A stretch of DNA of 64,000 nt from a bacterium (GCA_029009095.1 JAQXJT010000041.1:1-64000), one strand, 5' to 3'. Shown: positions 53,088 through 62,147, numbered from the stretch's first letter. A program made the numbers and translations. Notes: generated by a model from the letters alone, not told the origin.

Positions 53088-55118
53088 TCAATCCAAAATT
53101 AGCTGGCCGGTGTAGAGCATATAGTAGCGGCCGTGGAAATCCAGCAGCTCGGCGTGGTCGCCCTTCTCCTGAATTTCTCCGTGTTCGATGACCACGATGC
53201 AGTTGGAGTTGCGGACGGTGGAAAGACGATGGGCGATGACGAACACCGTGCGCCCCGCCATGAGTCCGTCCAGGCCCTTTTCGATGAGCCGCTCGGTACG
53301 GGTGTCGATGGAGCTGGTGGCTTCATCCAGTACCAGCACAGGAGGCGCCGCCACCGCCGCCCGGGCGATCGCCAGCAGCTGACGCTGGCCCTGAGAGAGG
53401 TTGGCGCCGTCGCCGGTAACCATGGTCTGATAGCCGTCGGGGAGACGGCGGATGAAGCTGTGGGCATTGGCGGTCTTGGCCGCGGCGATGCACTCTTCAT
53501 CGGTGGCGTCCAGCCGTCCGTATCGGATGTTGTCCATGACCGTGCCGGTAAAGAGGTGGGTGTCCTGGAGCACCATGGCCGTGGCACGGCGCAGATCGTC
53601 TTTGCGGATGTCGGTGATGTTGATGCCGTCGTAGCTGATCTCGCCGCTGTCGATCTCGTAGAAGCGGTTGATCAGGTTGGAAATGGTGGTCTTGCCCGCG
53701 CCGGTGGAACCCACAAAGGCCAGCTTCTGTCCGGGCTTGGCGTAGAAGGACACGCCCTTCAAAATGGGTACGCCAGGCACATAGGAGAACACCACGTTGT
53801 TCAGATGCACATCGCCCCTGACGGGGACGAGAGCGGCGCTGCCGTCCTCCTGAGGCACCTTCCATGCCCAGCTGCCGGTGCGCTGCTCCACCTCGTGAAG
53901 CTCGCCATCGCGCTCTTCCACATTCACCATGGTCACCTTGCCCTCGTCGATCTCAGGTTCCATATCCATGATGGCGAAGATGCGCTCGGCGCCCGCCAGA
54001 GCGGAGAGAATGGTGTTGACCTGCTGAGACATCTGGTTAATGGGCTGGGACACCTGACGGGAATAGTTCAGATAAGTGACCAGCGCGCCCACATCGTAGC
54101 CGGTGGTGGCCACCAGGAAGCCTCCCACCATGGCGGTGACGGCATAGCCGATGTTGCCGATGTTGCCGGTAAAGGGCATGATGGACTGGCCGTAGTAGTT
54201 GGCGTCCTTGGAAACCTGGAAGTAGTTCTCGTTGAGCTCGGCAAACTCCGCGTTGGCCTCGTCCTCGTGGGTGAAAGCCTTGACCACCTTCAGTCCTTCG
54301 ATCATCTCCTGGATGTTGCCGTTCATCTCGCCCAGAGCCGCGTGCTGCTTGCGGAAGAGCACCTGGCTCTTCTTGCCGCGTTTGGACACTACATACATGG
54401 TGGCGAAAATGGTGAGGGCTGTCACGGGGAAGAGCTTCCAGCCGGTGACGAACATCATCGCGATAACGGAGATGAAGGTCATGAGACTGGAGATCAGATT
54501 GATGACAGTCTGTTCCAGACACATCTGGACGCTGTCCGCGTCGTTGGTGAAGCGGCTCATGAGCTCGCCGTGGGTGTGGGCGTCAAAGTAGGAAAGGGGA
54601 AGCTGCTGGAGCTTATCGAACAGCTCGCCACGGAGCTTGTGCGCGCCCCGGTGGGCCAGACGGGCCATGGTGATCTCCTGAAAATAGGAGCAGACCGTAC
54701 TGAACAGGTGCACCGCCAGCAGCAGCACCAGATATCCCGCCAGCTGCTTTACACGCAGCATGGGGTCGTCCCGGAGCAGGGTCAGGGTGTTGACGATGGG
54801 CCGCGTGATATAGGTGGCGCCTACGCGGGTGACGGAGCTGAGAATGACGAGGAAAAAGATGAAAGCGATCTTCAGCTTGTCGTGGGTGACGTAGGTGACG
54901 AGCCGGGCGATGGTCTTTTTGGTGTCCTTGGGTTTGGTGACCATCCGTCCGCCCCGCCCGCCCGGGCCTCCGCCGTGCCCGCGCTGCGGGGTATTCAGCC
55001 TTCCGCGGGAATACTTGCCTGTGGGCTGCGCACCCTCCGGGCCGCCGGGGGCTCCCTGAGGAGGCATATTCGGAGCTCCTTCCGGGGCGAAACCGGGTTT
55101 CTTCATAGTATCAGCCAT
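53088..55118 (-). CDS. ABC exporter subunit with a P/G-rich N-terminal extension
   Basis: This 676-residue fused membrane-ATPase protein begins with about 65 residues rich in Pro, Gly and Arg (e.g. PEGAPNMPPQGAPGGPEG), probably disordered. Six membrane helices span about 85-390. The ATPase has Walker A GSTGAGKTT, signature LSQGQRQL, Walker B VLVLDEATS with the catalytic Glu, and switch His in IAHRLST. It overlaps the partner exporter gene by 8 bp and most likely forms a heterodimer with it. The active catalytic site lies in this subunit. Confidence 0.93.
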   Translation of the reverse strand: MADTMKKPGFAPEGAPNMPPQGAPGGPEGAQPTGKYSRGRLNTPQRGHGGGPGGRGGRMVTKPKDTKKTIARLVTYVTHDKLKIAFIFFLVILSSVTRVGATYITRPIVNTLTLLRDDPMLRVKQLAGYLVLLLAVHLFSTVCSYFQEITMARLAHRGAHKLRGELFDKLQQLPLSYFDAHTHGELMSRFTNDADSVQMCLEQTVINLISSLMTFISVIAMMFVTGWKLFPVTALTIFATMYVVSKRGKKSQVLFRKQHAALGEMNGNIQEMIEGLKVVKAFTHEDEANAEFAELNENYFQVSKDANYYGQSIMPFTGNIGNIGYAVTAMVGGFLVATTGYDVGALVTYLNYSRQVSQPINQMSQQVNTILSALAGAERIFAIMDMEPEIDEGKVTMVNVEERDGELHEVEQRTGSWAWKVPQEDGSAALVPVRGDVHLNNVVFSYVPGVPILKGVSFYAKPGQKLAFVGSTGAGKTTISNLINRFYEIDSGEISYDGINITDIRKDDLRRATAMVLQDTHLFTGTVMDNIRYGRLDATDEECIAAAKTANAHSFIRRLPDGYQTMVTGDGANLSQGQRQLLAIARAAVAAPPVLVLDEATSSIDTRTERLIEKGLDGLMAGRTVFVIAHRLSTVRNSNCIVVIEHGEIQEKGDHAELLDFHGRYYMLYTGQLILD

Positions 55119-56847
55119 TGGAAATCACTCCTTCCTTCTGAGACTGATAGATCTCCTGGTAGATGGGGCTGCTCTCGAGCAGCTCCTCGTGGGTGCCCTC
55201 AGCCACAATGTGGTCGTCATCGAGAATGATGATCTTGTCGGCACTCTCCACGGAACTGATGCGCTGGGCGATGATGATCACGCTGGTGTCCTTGAGATTC
55301 TTGTGGAAGGACTCGCGGATGGCAGCTTCGGTGACGGTGTCCACGGCGCTGGTGGAGTCGTCGAGAATGAGGATGGAGGGATGGCGCAGCATGGCGCGGG
55401 CAATGCACAGACGCTGCTTCTGTCCGCCGGAGACGTTGACGCCGCCCTGTTCCAGGAAGGTGTCGTAGCCGTCGGGCTGACGGAGGATAAACTCCTCGGC
55501 CTGGGCGTCCCGGGCTGCCTCGATCATCTCCTCCTCGGTGGCGTCCGGCTTGCCCCAGAGCAGGTTTTCCCGGATGGTGCCGGAGAAAAGGACATTGTTT
55601 TGCAGCACCATGCCGATGCGGCTGCGAAGGGCCTTCACGGGGTAATCCCGCACATCCATGCCGTCTACCAGGATCTGACCCTCGGTCACATCGTAGAAAC
55701 GGGGGATCAGATTGACCAGCGAGGACTTGCCCGTGCCGGTGCCGCCCATGATGGCCACGAACTGTCCCGGCTCCACCGTGAAGCTCACGTCGTGCAGCAC
55801 ATCGTCGCCGGTGCCGCTGCGGTACTTGAAGGAGACGTTCCTGAACTCGATGGAACCCTTCTGCGCGGGCAGCTCCGCGGCGTCGCCGTCGGTGATGTCA
55901 GGCTCAGTCTCCAGCACTTCCAGAATACGGTTGCCGCAGGCAACGGCCCGGGTGGCCATGCGCAGGCTGTTGGAGACCATGAACACGCTCATAAGTACCT
56001 GAGAGATGTAGCCGATGTAGGAGCTCAGCTCGCCGGTGAGCATGGTGCCCTCGGCGATGAAGCCGCTGCCGAACCAGTAGACGGCGATGGTGGAGAGCTG
56101 CAGCACGATCATCATGACAGGGAAGACGGCGATCATGTGCTCCGCTACGGAGATGCCGGCGTCCCGGAGCTTATCGTTGGCCTTGCGGAACTTCTCCTTT
56201 TCATACTCTGCGCGGACAAAAGCCTTGACCACGCGGATGGCTACCAGGTTTTCCTGCACGGTGTCGTTCAGCCCGTCGATGCGCTCCTGGAAGGTCACGA
56301 AAAGCTGGCGGGACTTGCGCATGATCACGGTGACTACCGCCACCATGGTGGGCAGCGCTACGGCCAGCACGATGGTCAGCCTGGCATTCATGCTCAGGCA
56401 GATGACGAAAGCCGCCACCAACTGGATGGGGGTGCGTACCATCATGCGCAGGGCCATGCCCAGCGTCATCTGCATGGTGTTCACATCGTTGGTGAGACGG
56501 GTGATCAGGGAAGCAGAGGAGAAACGGTCAATGTCGTTGAAAGAAAAGGTCTGGATCTTGCGGAAAAGGGCGCCGCGCAGATTTCTGCCGAAGCCCTGGG
56601 TGGCGGTGGCGCAGTGGCGGGAAGAGCGCACGCCGAAGAACAGCGAGCAGCACGCCAGCAGGATCAGCGCCGCGCCGCAGCGAAGAATGAAAGGCAGCCC
56701 GGCCGTGCCGTTGATGCCTTCGTCAATCATTTTCGCCATAATGAGAGGCTGGATCATTTCACAGCCAACCTCGAGGAGAATGAACATGGGCGCCAGCCAG
56801 GCGTCCCTGCTGAACTCCCTGAGATATACAGCAAGCTTTTTGATCAA
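55111..56847 (-). CDS. ABC exporter subunit with a degenerate ATP site
   Basis: This 578-residue ABC exporter half has six helices (about 15-310) and an ATPase with Walker A GGTGTGKSS, signature VSGGQKQR and Walker B LILDDSTS. The catalytic Glu after Walker B is replaced by Asp, and the switch position is Gln (IIAQRISS). This is the pattern of the degenerate half in heterodimeric drug exporters. It is co-transcribed with the intact partner and with marR upstream, so multidrug or lipid export is likely. Confidence 0.93.
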   Translation of the reverse strand: MIKKLAVYLREFSRDAWLAPMFILLEVGCEMIQPLIMAKMIDEGINGTAGLPFILRCGAALILLACCSLFFGVRSSRHCATATQGFGRNLRGALFRKIQTFSFNDIDRFSSASLITRLTNDVNTMQMTLGMALRMMVRTPIQLVAAFVICLSMNARLTIVLAVALPTMVAVVTVIMRKSRQLFVTFQERIDGLNDTVQENLVAIRVVKAFVRAEYEKEKFRKANDKLRDAGISVAEHMIAVFPVMMIVLQLSTIAVYWFGSGFIAEGTMLTGELSSYIGYISQVLMSVFMVSNSLRMATRAVACGNRILEVLETEPDITDGDAAELPAQKGSIEFRNVSFKYRSGTGDDVLHDVSFTVEPGQFVAIMGGTGTGKSSLVNLIPRFYDVTEGQILVDGMDVRDYPVKALRSRIGMVLQNNVLFSGTIRENLLWGKPDATEEEMIEAARDAQAEEFILRQPDGYDTFLEQGGVNVSGGQKQRLCIARAMLRHPSILILDDSTSAVDTVTEAAIRESFHKNLKDTSVIIIAQRISSVESADKIIILDDDHIVAEGTHEELLESSPIYQEIYQSQKEGVISNG

Positions 56848-57323
56848 AACGGTGAGACCTCCTTATAGTGTTTGGTAATGGTTCTGAGATTGTCGCACAT
56901 GCGCGAAAAATATCCGGCCAGCTGCGCCTGCTCCTCGTCGCTGAAGCCCTCCATCATGGCGGTTTCCAGCGCCTTCATGGACTCGCGGCACCGCTGGGCC
57001 GTCTCCCGGCCCTTGGGAGTAATGCGGACACGGTTTTTCCGCAGATCGTGCTCGTCCGTCTCTCTCTGGATCAAACCGCGCTTTTCCAGAAAACGCAGGG
57101 AGGCCGTGACGGTGGCGGGGGAGAGCTTCATCCGTCTGGCAATGTCACCCTGGGTGGGCGGAACCTCCTGATCGGAACCGTTTTCTATGACAAAGAGCAG
57201 AAAGTGCTGGGCGGGGTTCTGGAGAGGCATATCGTTAAACAACGCTTCCGTGGCCTGCCGCTTCTCCGCTTCCATGATGTGCATGGTCCATATAGCCCCG
57301 CTCTCGGGTGGGTGTTCCCTCAT
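56844..57323 (-). CDS. MarR-family transcriptional regulator
   Basis: This 159-residue winged-helix repressor has the recognition helix segment QGDIARRMKLSPATVTASLRFLEKRGLI and the beta-wing TDEHDLRKNRVRITPKG. MarR repressors often control adjacent efflux pumps and respond to aromatic compounds. The shorter start (ATG at 57323) has AAAGGAGATGAACCC; the longer reading starting at 57494 adds unrelated residues. It heads the operon with the ABC exporter pair and the Nudix gene. Confidence 0.93.
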   Translation of the reverse strand: MREHPPESGAIWTMHIMEAEKRQATEALFNDMPLQNPAQHFLLFVIENGSDQEVPPTQGDIARRMKLSPATVTASLRFLEKRGLIQRETDEHDLRKNRVRITPKGRETAQRCRESMKALETAMMEGFSDEEQAQLAGYFSRMCDNLRTITKHYKEVSPF

Positions 57324-57370
57324 GGGTTCATCTCCTTTCCTGAAATCTAAAAAATTTCGTCCACAAATAT

Positions 57371-57382
57371 TTAGTGTGCTAA
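57371..57382 (-). promoter_or_regulatory. Possible MarR operator
   Basis: The inverted repeat TTAGtgtgCTAA lies 5 to 16 bp downstream of the start point predicted from the promoter at 57394-57422, where a bound repressor would block transcription. Confidence 0.5.
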
Positions 57383-57393
57383 GAACATATCGA

Positions 57394-57422
57394 ATGATAC
57401 ACTGCATCCCGCCGGTTGTCAA
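57394..57422 (-). promoter_or_regulatory. Promoter of the marR-ABC operon
   Basis: On the minus strand a perfect TTGACA (57417-57422) is 17 bp from TATCAT (57394-57399). Confidence 0.87.
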
Positions 57423-57580
57423 TAGGAAATTGTTCAAAAACCAAAAAATTCGCCTGTTAATTTTCAGCATACGAAATAATATCAAAAAATGCACAATAGA
57501 ACGAGTTTGTTTTTGGTGAGAACGCCCATTTTGCGCATAGGGCTTTGCCGCCGTGCTTAGGATGTACGGGAGGGATGTCC
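57423..57580. other. Divergent intergenic region between marR and spoIIIAA
   Basis: The DNA is AT-rich in its first half. A CATACGAA at 57468 on the + strand resembles a sporulation sigma-E -10 but no convincing -35 accompanies it. No gene, RNA or strong hairpin is seen. Confidence 0.5.
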
Positions 57581-58429
57581 ATGGATACTCGGCAAAGTGT
57601 CCTCCGTTTGCTGCCGGAGGGGCTGCGCCCCGGGGCCATACCGGAGGCGGAGTGGCAGAACATACAGGAGATACGGCTGCGCTGCGGCCGCCGTCCGGCG
57701 CTGCTGGGCAGCAGGGGGGAGCGGAGTTACGGTTCCCGTCCGGTCACCGGAGAGGATCTGCAAAAGCTGCTGCAGCGGGCCTCGGAGGCATCTCCCTACG
57801 CGGTGCGCTCCTCGCTGCGCCAGGGCTATGTGACCGCCCGGGGCGGCATCCGGGCGGCTTTCTGCGGGGAGGCGGTGCGGGAGGGGGGACACATCGTGAC
57901 GCTGCGGGCCATCAGCTCGGCCGCACTGCGGCTGCCTCACGAGGTGCGCGGCATCGGGGCGCGCTACGCGGAGAATTTCATATCCACGCTGATCCTCTCG
58001 CCGCCCGGCGGCGGAAAGACCACGCTGCTCCGGGACATGGTCCGTCTCCTGTCGGATGGGGGGCGGCGGGTCTCTGTGCTGGACGAGCGGGGGGAGATCG
58101 CCGGGTTCGTGGAGGGGGTGGCATCCTTTGATGTGGGCGAGCGTACGGATGTGCTCACCGGAGGGGAAAAGGGAGAGGGAGCCATGCTGCTGCTGCGCGC
58201 CATGAACCCCCAGGTGCTGGCCATGGACGAGATCACCGCGGCGGAGGACTGTGAGGTGTGCCTCAACGCCGTGGGCTGCGGGGTGGAACTGCTGGCCACC
58301 GCTCATGCCGCCGGGGTGGAGGACCTGGGGCGGCGGGCGGTCTACGAGCCGCTGCTGCGGCGGGGGGTGTTCCGCCGGGCGCTGGTCATCGAGCCTGTCA
58401 CCCGCCGGATTCGGGAGGTGTATTTGTGA
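57581..58429 (+). CDS. spoIIIAA: Stage III sporulation protein AA (ATPase)
   Basis: This 282-residue ATPase resembles type II/IV secretion ATPases. Walker A is SPPGGGKTT (about 140), and Walker B-like residues lie in VLAMDEITAAED. It is the predicted motor of the SpoIIIA-SpoIIQ feeding-tube complex across the mother-cell/forespore membranes. ATG 57581 has GGGAGGG about 7 nt upstream. It overlaps spoIIIAB by 3 bp. Confidence 0.95.
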   Translation: MDTRQSVLRLLPEGLRPGAIPEAEWQNIQEIRLRCGRRPALLGSRGERSYGSRPVTGEDLQKLLQRASEASPYAVRSSLRQGYVTARGGIRAAFCGEAVREGGHIVTLRAISSAALRLPHEVRGIGARYAENFISTLILSPPGGGKTTLLRDMVRLLSDGGRRVSVLDERGEIAGFVEGVASFDVGERTDVLTGGEKGEGAMLLLRAMNPQVLAMDEITAAEDCEVCLNAVGCGVELLATAHAAGVEDLGRRAVYEPLLRRGVFRRALVIEPVTRRIREVYL

Positions 58430-58902
58430 TTCATTTGCTGGGCGGGCTGCTCCTCGTTCTGGGGGGCGGCGCTCTGGGACTTGGTTATGAAAGGCGGAAG
58501 CGCAGGGAGCAGCGATGCATCCGGGAGACGCTCCGCGCCCTGGGCGAGCTCCGCGCCGGGGTCTGCCGCCTCCGCACGCCGCTGCCGCTGCTGCTCTCGG
58601 CGCTGCGGGAAAACCCACGGCTTTTCCCGCCGGGCACGGAATGGGTGGATACGGGGGATTTTGACGGGGACTGGGCGGACATGGCGGAAAGAACGGAGCT
58701 GAACGGGGAGTGTAAAAGGGCGCTGGTCGCGCTGGGGCGCTCGATCTCCCGGGGCGCGGAGGAGGAGCGCGCCTTTGACGAGGCGGAGCTCAGTTTGCAC
58801 CGCTGTGAGCAGCGTATGGAGGACGAACTGCGGCGTCTGGGGCGGCTGCCGGGGGCGCTGGGCTTCTCTCTGGGGGCGCTGTTGGCCATCTTGCTGGCGT
58901 GA
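58426..58902 (+). CDS. spoIIIAB: Stage III sporulation protein AB
   Basis: This 158-residue protein has a membrane segment at each end (LLGGLLLVLGGGALGLGY and LGFSLGALLAILLA) and a helical Arg/Glu-rich cytoplasmic core, like type II secretion F proteins. The start is GTG 58426, which overlaps the spoIIIAA stop and has GGGAGGTG. It is part of the sporulation channel complex. Confidence 0.93.
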   Translation: MIHLLGGLLLVLGGGALGLGYERRKRREQRCIRETLRALGELRAGVCRLRTPLPLLLSALRENPRLFPPGTEWVDTGDFDGDWADMAERTELNGECKRALVALGRSISRGAEEERAFDEAELSLHRCEQRMEDELRRLGRLPGALGFSLGALLAILLA

Positions 58903-58976
58903 GGAGGTATGTCCCACCGGGGGCACACATAGAGTGTGGTGTGGGGACAGGACAACCTTGCCAAAGGAGAATGACC

Positions 58977-59171
58977 GTGGATGTGGATCTGATTTTCAAG
59001 ATAGCCGCCATCGGCATACTGGTGGCGGTACTGAATATGCTGCTGAGCCGATCAGGGCGGGACGATCAGGCGCTGATGGTGAGCATAGCGGGGCTTGTGG
59101 TGGTGTTGGTGGTCATCGTGCAGAAGATCAGTGAGCTGTTTGCTCTGATCCGGGAGCTGTTTGAACTGTAG
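58977..59171 (+). CDS. spoIIIAC: Stage III sporulation protein AC
   Basis: This 64-residue protein is almost entirely two hydrophobic helices (about 5-20 and 34-50) with the family segment LLSRSGRDDQALMVSIAGLV. The start GTG 58977 has AAAGGAGA upstream and gives the typical family N-terminus; an upstream ATG 58971 is too close to that site. It is a small channel subunit. Confidence 0.93.
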   Translation: MDVDLIFKIAAIGILVAVLNMLLSRSGRDDQALMVSIAGLVVVLVVIVQKISELFALIRELFEL

Positions 59172-59175
59172 ATGA

Positions 59176-59562
59176 ATGGATATTTTATTTCGTGCTGCGG
59201 CGGTGTGCGTGGTGGGGAGCATCCTGGCCGTCACCATCAGGAAGTTTACGCCGGAACTGTCGCTGCTGCTCTCGCTGTGCGCCGGGATCGCGGCAGCCGC
59301 CCTGTGCGTGGGGGTGGCGGGGGAACTCTACGGGGCCTTCCGCTCCCTGGCGGAGCGGGGCGGCGTGCCGGAGACGCTGCTGCGCCCGGTGGTCAAGTGC
59401 GTGGCGGCGGGGCTGGTGACAGACTTCACGGTGCGGCTTTGCAAGGATGCGGGCCAGAGCGCCGCCGCGGCCTTCATGGAACTCTGCGGCACGCTCTGCG
59501 CCCTCTACGCGGCGCTGCCGCTGATCACCGCGCTGTTCGCCTCCATCAATGCGCTGCTCTGA
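59176..59562 (+). CDS. spoIIIAD: Stage III sporulation protein AD
   Basis: This 128-residue protein has three to four membrane segments, with FRAAAVCVVGSILAVTIRKF at the start. The family is defined by its place after spoIIIAC and its hydrophobic profile. It begins 4 bp after spoIIIAC. The ribosome-binding site is weak, which suggests coupling to the upstream gene. Confidence 0.9.
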   Translation: MDILFRAAAVCVVGSILAVTIRKFTPELSLLLSLCAGIAAAALCVGVAGELYGAFRSLAERGGVPETLLRPVVKCVAAGLVTDFTVRLCKDAGQSAAAAFMELCGTLCALYAALPLITALFASINALL

Positions 59563-59567
59563 AACCA

Positions 59568-60623
59568 GTGCTGGTGCTCTGCCTTGCGCTGCTCCTCTCC
59601 CTGCCGGTGCGGGCGGAGACGGGGGAACTCTGGAACACGGAGGCCATCGAGTCTCAGCTCCCTGCGGGGGCGGAGGAGTATATGGCCGGGGAGAGCATCC
59701 TGCGGATGAACGGGGAGACGCTGGAGCGCATCCTTCGGAAGGTGGAGACGAGGGCACGGGAGCTGTGGGTGGAGGAGGTGCGCTTTTGCGTACTGCTGCT
59801 CTCGGTGGTGCTGCTGTGTTCCATGGCCACGGCGGGGGGCGGCAGAGCCAGGGAGAGCGTGATTCTGGCCGGGATCGCCGCCGTCTCCGCCGCCGCCGTT
59901 ACGGATGTGAACAGCTTTATGGAGCTGTCCGCGGCGAGTCTGGAGGAGCTCTCCGGCTACGCGGACATTCTGCTGCCGGTGTTGGCCACGGCGGGGAGTG
60001 TCAGCGGACAGGTGAGCGCCATGGCGGGCAAGTGCGCGGCCACGGCGGTCTTTATGAACACGCTGATCCTCCTGTCACGGGAGCTGATCTCCCCGCTGAT
60101 CTGCGGTTACGCCGCCCTCTCCATCGCCAACGCGGCGGTGGGGAACAACGCCCTGAAAACCGCCGCCAAGCTCACCCACAGCGGTTGCACGCTGCTCCTG
60201 GGGGCGCTGGCCACGGCCTTTACCCTTTGGCTATCCGCCATCTCCCTGATCGCGGGCGCCGGCGGGGAGGCGGCGGTGCGCATCACCAAGGCGGTGCTCA
60301 CCAACGCCCTGCCGGTGGTGGGCAAGGTGCTCTCCGACGCCTCCGGTGCTCTGAGCGCCGCGGCGTCGGCGGTGCGGGGCAGCGCGGGGGTGTTCGGTAT
60401 GGGCGTGGTGCTCTGTACCTGCATGACCCCCTGCCTCCGTCTGGGCATGAGGCTGCTGGTATTCAAATTCACGGCGGCGGTGTGCCAGTGCCTTTGCAGC
60501 GACCGTCTCTCCTCGCTGCTGGACGCGCTGGGCGAATGCTTTGCCTTGCAGTTGGCGTTGCTGGGCACGGCGGCGCTATCCCTTTTTATCGCGGTGTACT
60601 CTCTCATAAAGGTGGTGCTTTGA
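59568..60623 (+). CDS. spoIIIAE: Stage III sporulation protein AE
   Basis: This 351-residue multi-pass protein has an N-terminal signal-like segment (about 1-13), a short extracytoplasmic loop and several membrane segments between about 65 and 345. It is a core channel component. The GTG start at 59568 is inferred: no strong ribosome-binding site is present and in-frame CTG/GTG alternatives exist within 10 codons. Confidence 0.9.
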   Translation: MLVLCLALLLSLPVRAETGELWNTEAIESQLPAGAEEYMAGESILRMNGETLERILRKVETRARELWVEEVRFCVLLLSVVLLCSMATAGGGRARESVILAGIAAVSAAAVTDVNSFMELSAASLEELSGYADILLPVLATAGSVSGQVSAMAGKCAATAVFMNTLILLSRELISPLICGYAALSIANAAVGNNALKTAAKLTHSGCTLLLGALATAFTLWLSAISLIAGAGGEAAVRITKAVLTNALPVVGKVLSDASGALSAAASAVRGSAGVFGMGVVLCTCMTPCLRLGMRLLVFKFTAAVCQCLCSDRLSSLLDALGECFALQLALLGTAALSLFIAVYSLIKVVL

Positions 60624-60624
60624 T

Positions 60625-61098
60625 TTGCTCCGAAGCTGGATTATGGGCCTGACCGCCGGGAGCATCCTCTGCGCCTGCGCCAACGCCCTGAACCGCAGCG
60701 AAGCGGTGGGGCGGGTGCAGAAGCTCGTAAGCGGCGTGGTGCTGCTCACTCTGCTGCTCTCTCCCCTTGCCAAACCGGACAGCGCGGTCTACGCCGTCTC
60801 CCTCTCCTCCTACCGGCAGCGGAGCGCCAGTCTCGCCCAGACGCTCACCGAGCAGGAGAACTATCTCAACCGGCTGTTCATAGAGCGGGAATGCGGCGCA
60901 TACATTTTGGACGAGGCGGGCTCTCTGGGGATGGAGGGCAGGGCGGAGGTGAGAGTGAAGTGGCAGGATAACTGCTTTGTGCCCTACTCGGCGGAGCTGT
61001 ATCTGGGGGAGTCTCCCGCCCGGGAGCGTCTCGCGGCTCTCATCGAGGCGGAGCTGGGGATACCGAGGGAAAGGCAGGTGTGGCATGAAGGAGCTTGA
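60625..61098 (+). CDS. spoIIIAF: Stage III sporulation protein AF
   Basis: This 157-residue protein has two N-terminal membrane segments (about 5-20 and 35-50) followed by an extracytoplasmic ring-building-like domain. TTG 60625 is probable given AAAGGTGGTG upstream, with ATG 60643 possible. Its end overlaps spoIIIAG by 14 bp. Confidence 0.9.
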   Translation: MLRSWIMGLTAGSILCACANALNRSEAVGRVQKLVSGVVLLTLLLSPLAKPDSAVYAVSLSSYRQRSASLAQTLTEQENYLNRLFIERECGAYILDEAGSLGMEGRAEVRVKWQDNCFVPYSAELYLGESPARERLAALIEAELGIPRERQVWHEGA

Positions 61099-61468
61099 GT
61101 GGAGCTCTCTGCGGGATTTTCTGCGGCGCAATATCCCGCTTCTGGCGGTGATCGCCCTGGGCGCGGCGCTGATGCTGCTGCCCTCGTCCTCCTCGTCCTC
61201 TTCGCGCAGCCGGAGGGACACGGGGACGGTGCGCTTTGCCGATGAGGAGGAGCGCCTGGCGGAGGTGGTCTCCCGGATCGAAGGAGCCGGGGAGAGCTGT
61301 GTGCTGCTGAGGATGGGGAAGGATCAGGAGAAAGGCGGCGCCGTGGTGGTGTGTCCCGGGGCGGACAGCGCCGCCGTGCGGCTGAACATCACCAGGGCGG
61401 TGAGCGCCTATACAGGGCTCGGCAGCGACAGGATCATCATTCTGAAATCCAAACAAGGGGGTACATGA
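61085..61468 (+). CDS. spoIIIAG: Stage III sporulation protein AG, short form
   Basis: This 127-residue protein has one membrane segment (about 17-32), a run of seven Ser (PSSSSSSSRSRR) and then the ring-building motif domain (AEVVSRIEGAGESCVLL, and later AAVRLNITRAVSAYTGL). In Bacillus SpoIIIAG (about 229 residues) builds the large ring between the membranes; this copy is much shorter in the linker. It is still likely functional given the conserved C-terminal strands. Confidence 0.88.
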   Translation: MKELEWSSLRDFLRRNIPLLAVIALGAALMLLPSSSSSSSRSRRDTGTVRFADEEERLAEVVSRIEGAGESCVLLRMGKDQEKGGAVVVCPGADSAAVRLNITRAVSAYTGLGSDRIIILKSKQGGT

Positions 61469-61469
61469 C

Positions 61470-62051
61470 ATGAGAGAAGTGTTTTCTCGGAGAAATTTCA
61501 AAAGAAACGCGGCGCTCTCGGCGGTCTTGCTGTTCGTGTGCGGCGCGGCCTGGCTGAACTGGTCGTTCAACGACCGCTGGGGCAAGGCGGACAACACAAT
61601 GGTCAAGGCCGAGGACAAAATGACCGCCGCCGTGCAGAACAGCGAGGAGGTCAGCAGTGTGCTCTCCGCCGGTAAGGCCAGTGGGGAGGAGGGGGAATAT
61701 TTTGCCAAGGCCCGGCTCACCCGGCAGGAATCCCGGGACGCGGCCCTCTCCCTGCTGGAGACGGCGGCCTGCTCGGAGGGCGCCTCTCAGGAAGTGATCG
61801 ACAGCGCCATGACCAAGATCAGCGTGATGGCCTCCTGGTCCATGCTGGAAAACCAGATCGAAAACGAGCTGCTGGCTAAGGACTTTGCCGACTGCGTGGT
61901 GTATCTGAGCGGCGAGGGCTGCACTGTGGCGGTGCCCGCCCCCGTGGACGGTCTGCCCCAGGAGGATGTGGCAAAGGTCACGGAGACCGTGATCGCCAAC
62001 AGCGGCTTTTCTGCCACCGATATCAACATTATCGAGGTCAAAACCTGGTGA
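61470..62051 (+). CDS. spoIIIAH: Stage III sporulation protein AH
   Basis: This 193-residue protein has one N-terminal membrane segment (about 9-26), a helical stalk and a C-terminal ring-building domain (DCVVYLSGEGCTVAVPAP). SpoIIIAH pairs with SpoIIQ across the intermembrane space. It ends the operon, followed by a terminator. Confidence 0.93.
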   Translation: MREVFSRRNFKRNAALSAVLLFVCGAAWLNWSFNDRWGKADNTMVKAEDKMTAAVQNSEEVSSVLSAGKASGEEGEYFAKARLTRQESRDAALSLLETAACSEGASQEVIDSAMTKISVMASWSMLENQIENELLAKDFADCVVYLSGEGCTVAVPAPVDGLPQEDVAKVTETVIANSGFSATDINIIEVKTW

Positions 62052-62057
62052 ACTTTT

Positions 62058-62098
62058 GCTTCCTCGAAAAGTATTTCGGGGAAGCCTCTTTATTTTTC
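62058..62098 (+). terminator. Terminator of the spoIIIA operon
   Basis: A 12-bp stem (GCTTCCTCGAAA / TTTCGGGGAAGC, one G-U) with a 4-nt loop is followed by a T-rich run. Confidence 0.88.
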
Positions 62099-62108
62099 TC
62101 CCCCGGTG

Positions 62109-62117
62109 TGATATATT
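62109..62117 (+). promoter_or_regulatory. Extended -10 promoter for the asp23-nusB-xseA unit
   Basis: TG at 62109 followed after one base by TATATT (62112-62117) forms an extended -10. No clear -35 is present. Confidence 0.55.
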
Positions 62118-62147
62118 AGCTTGTAATTATCCCGGGAGGTATGGATT

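Noticed and set aside
57450..57500. Sigma-E promoter for spoIIIAA at CATACGAA
   Set aside because: Only a -10-like match is visible, with no convincing -35, so it is not listed as a promoter.
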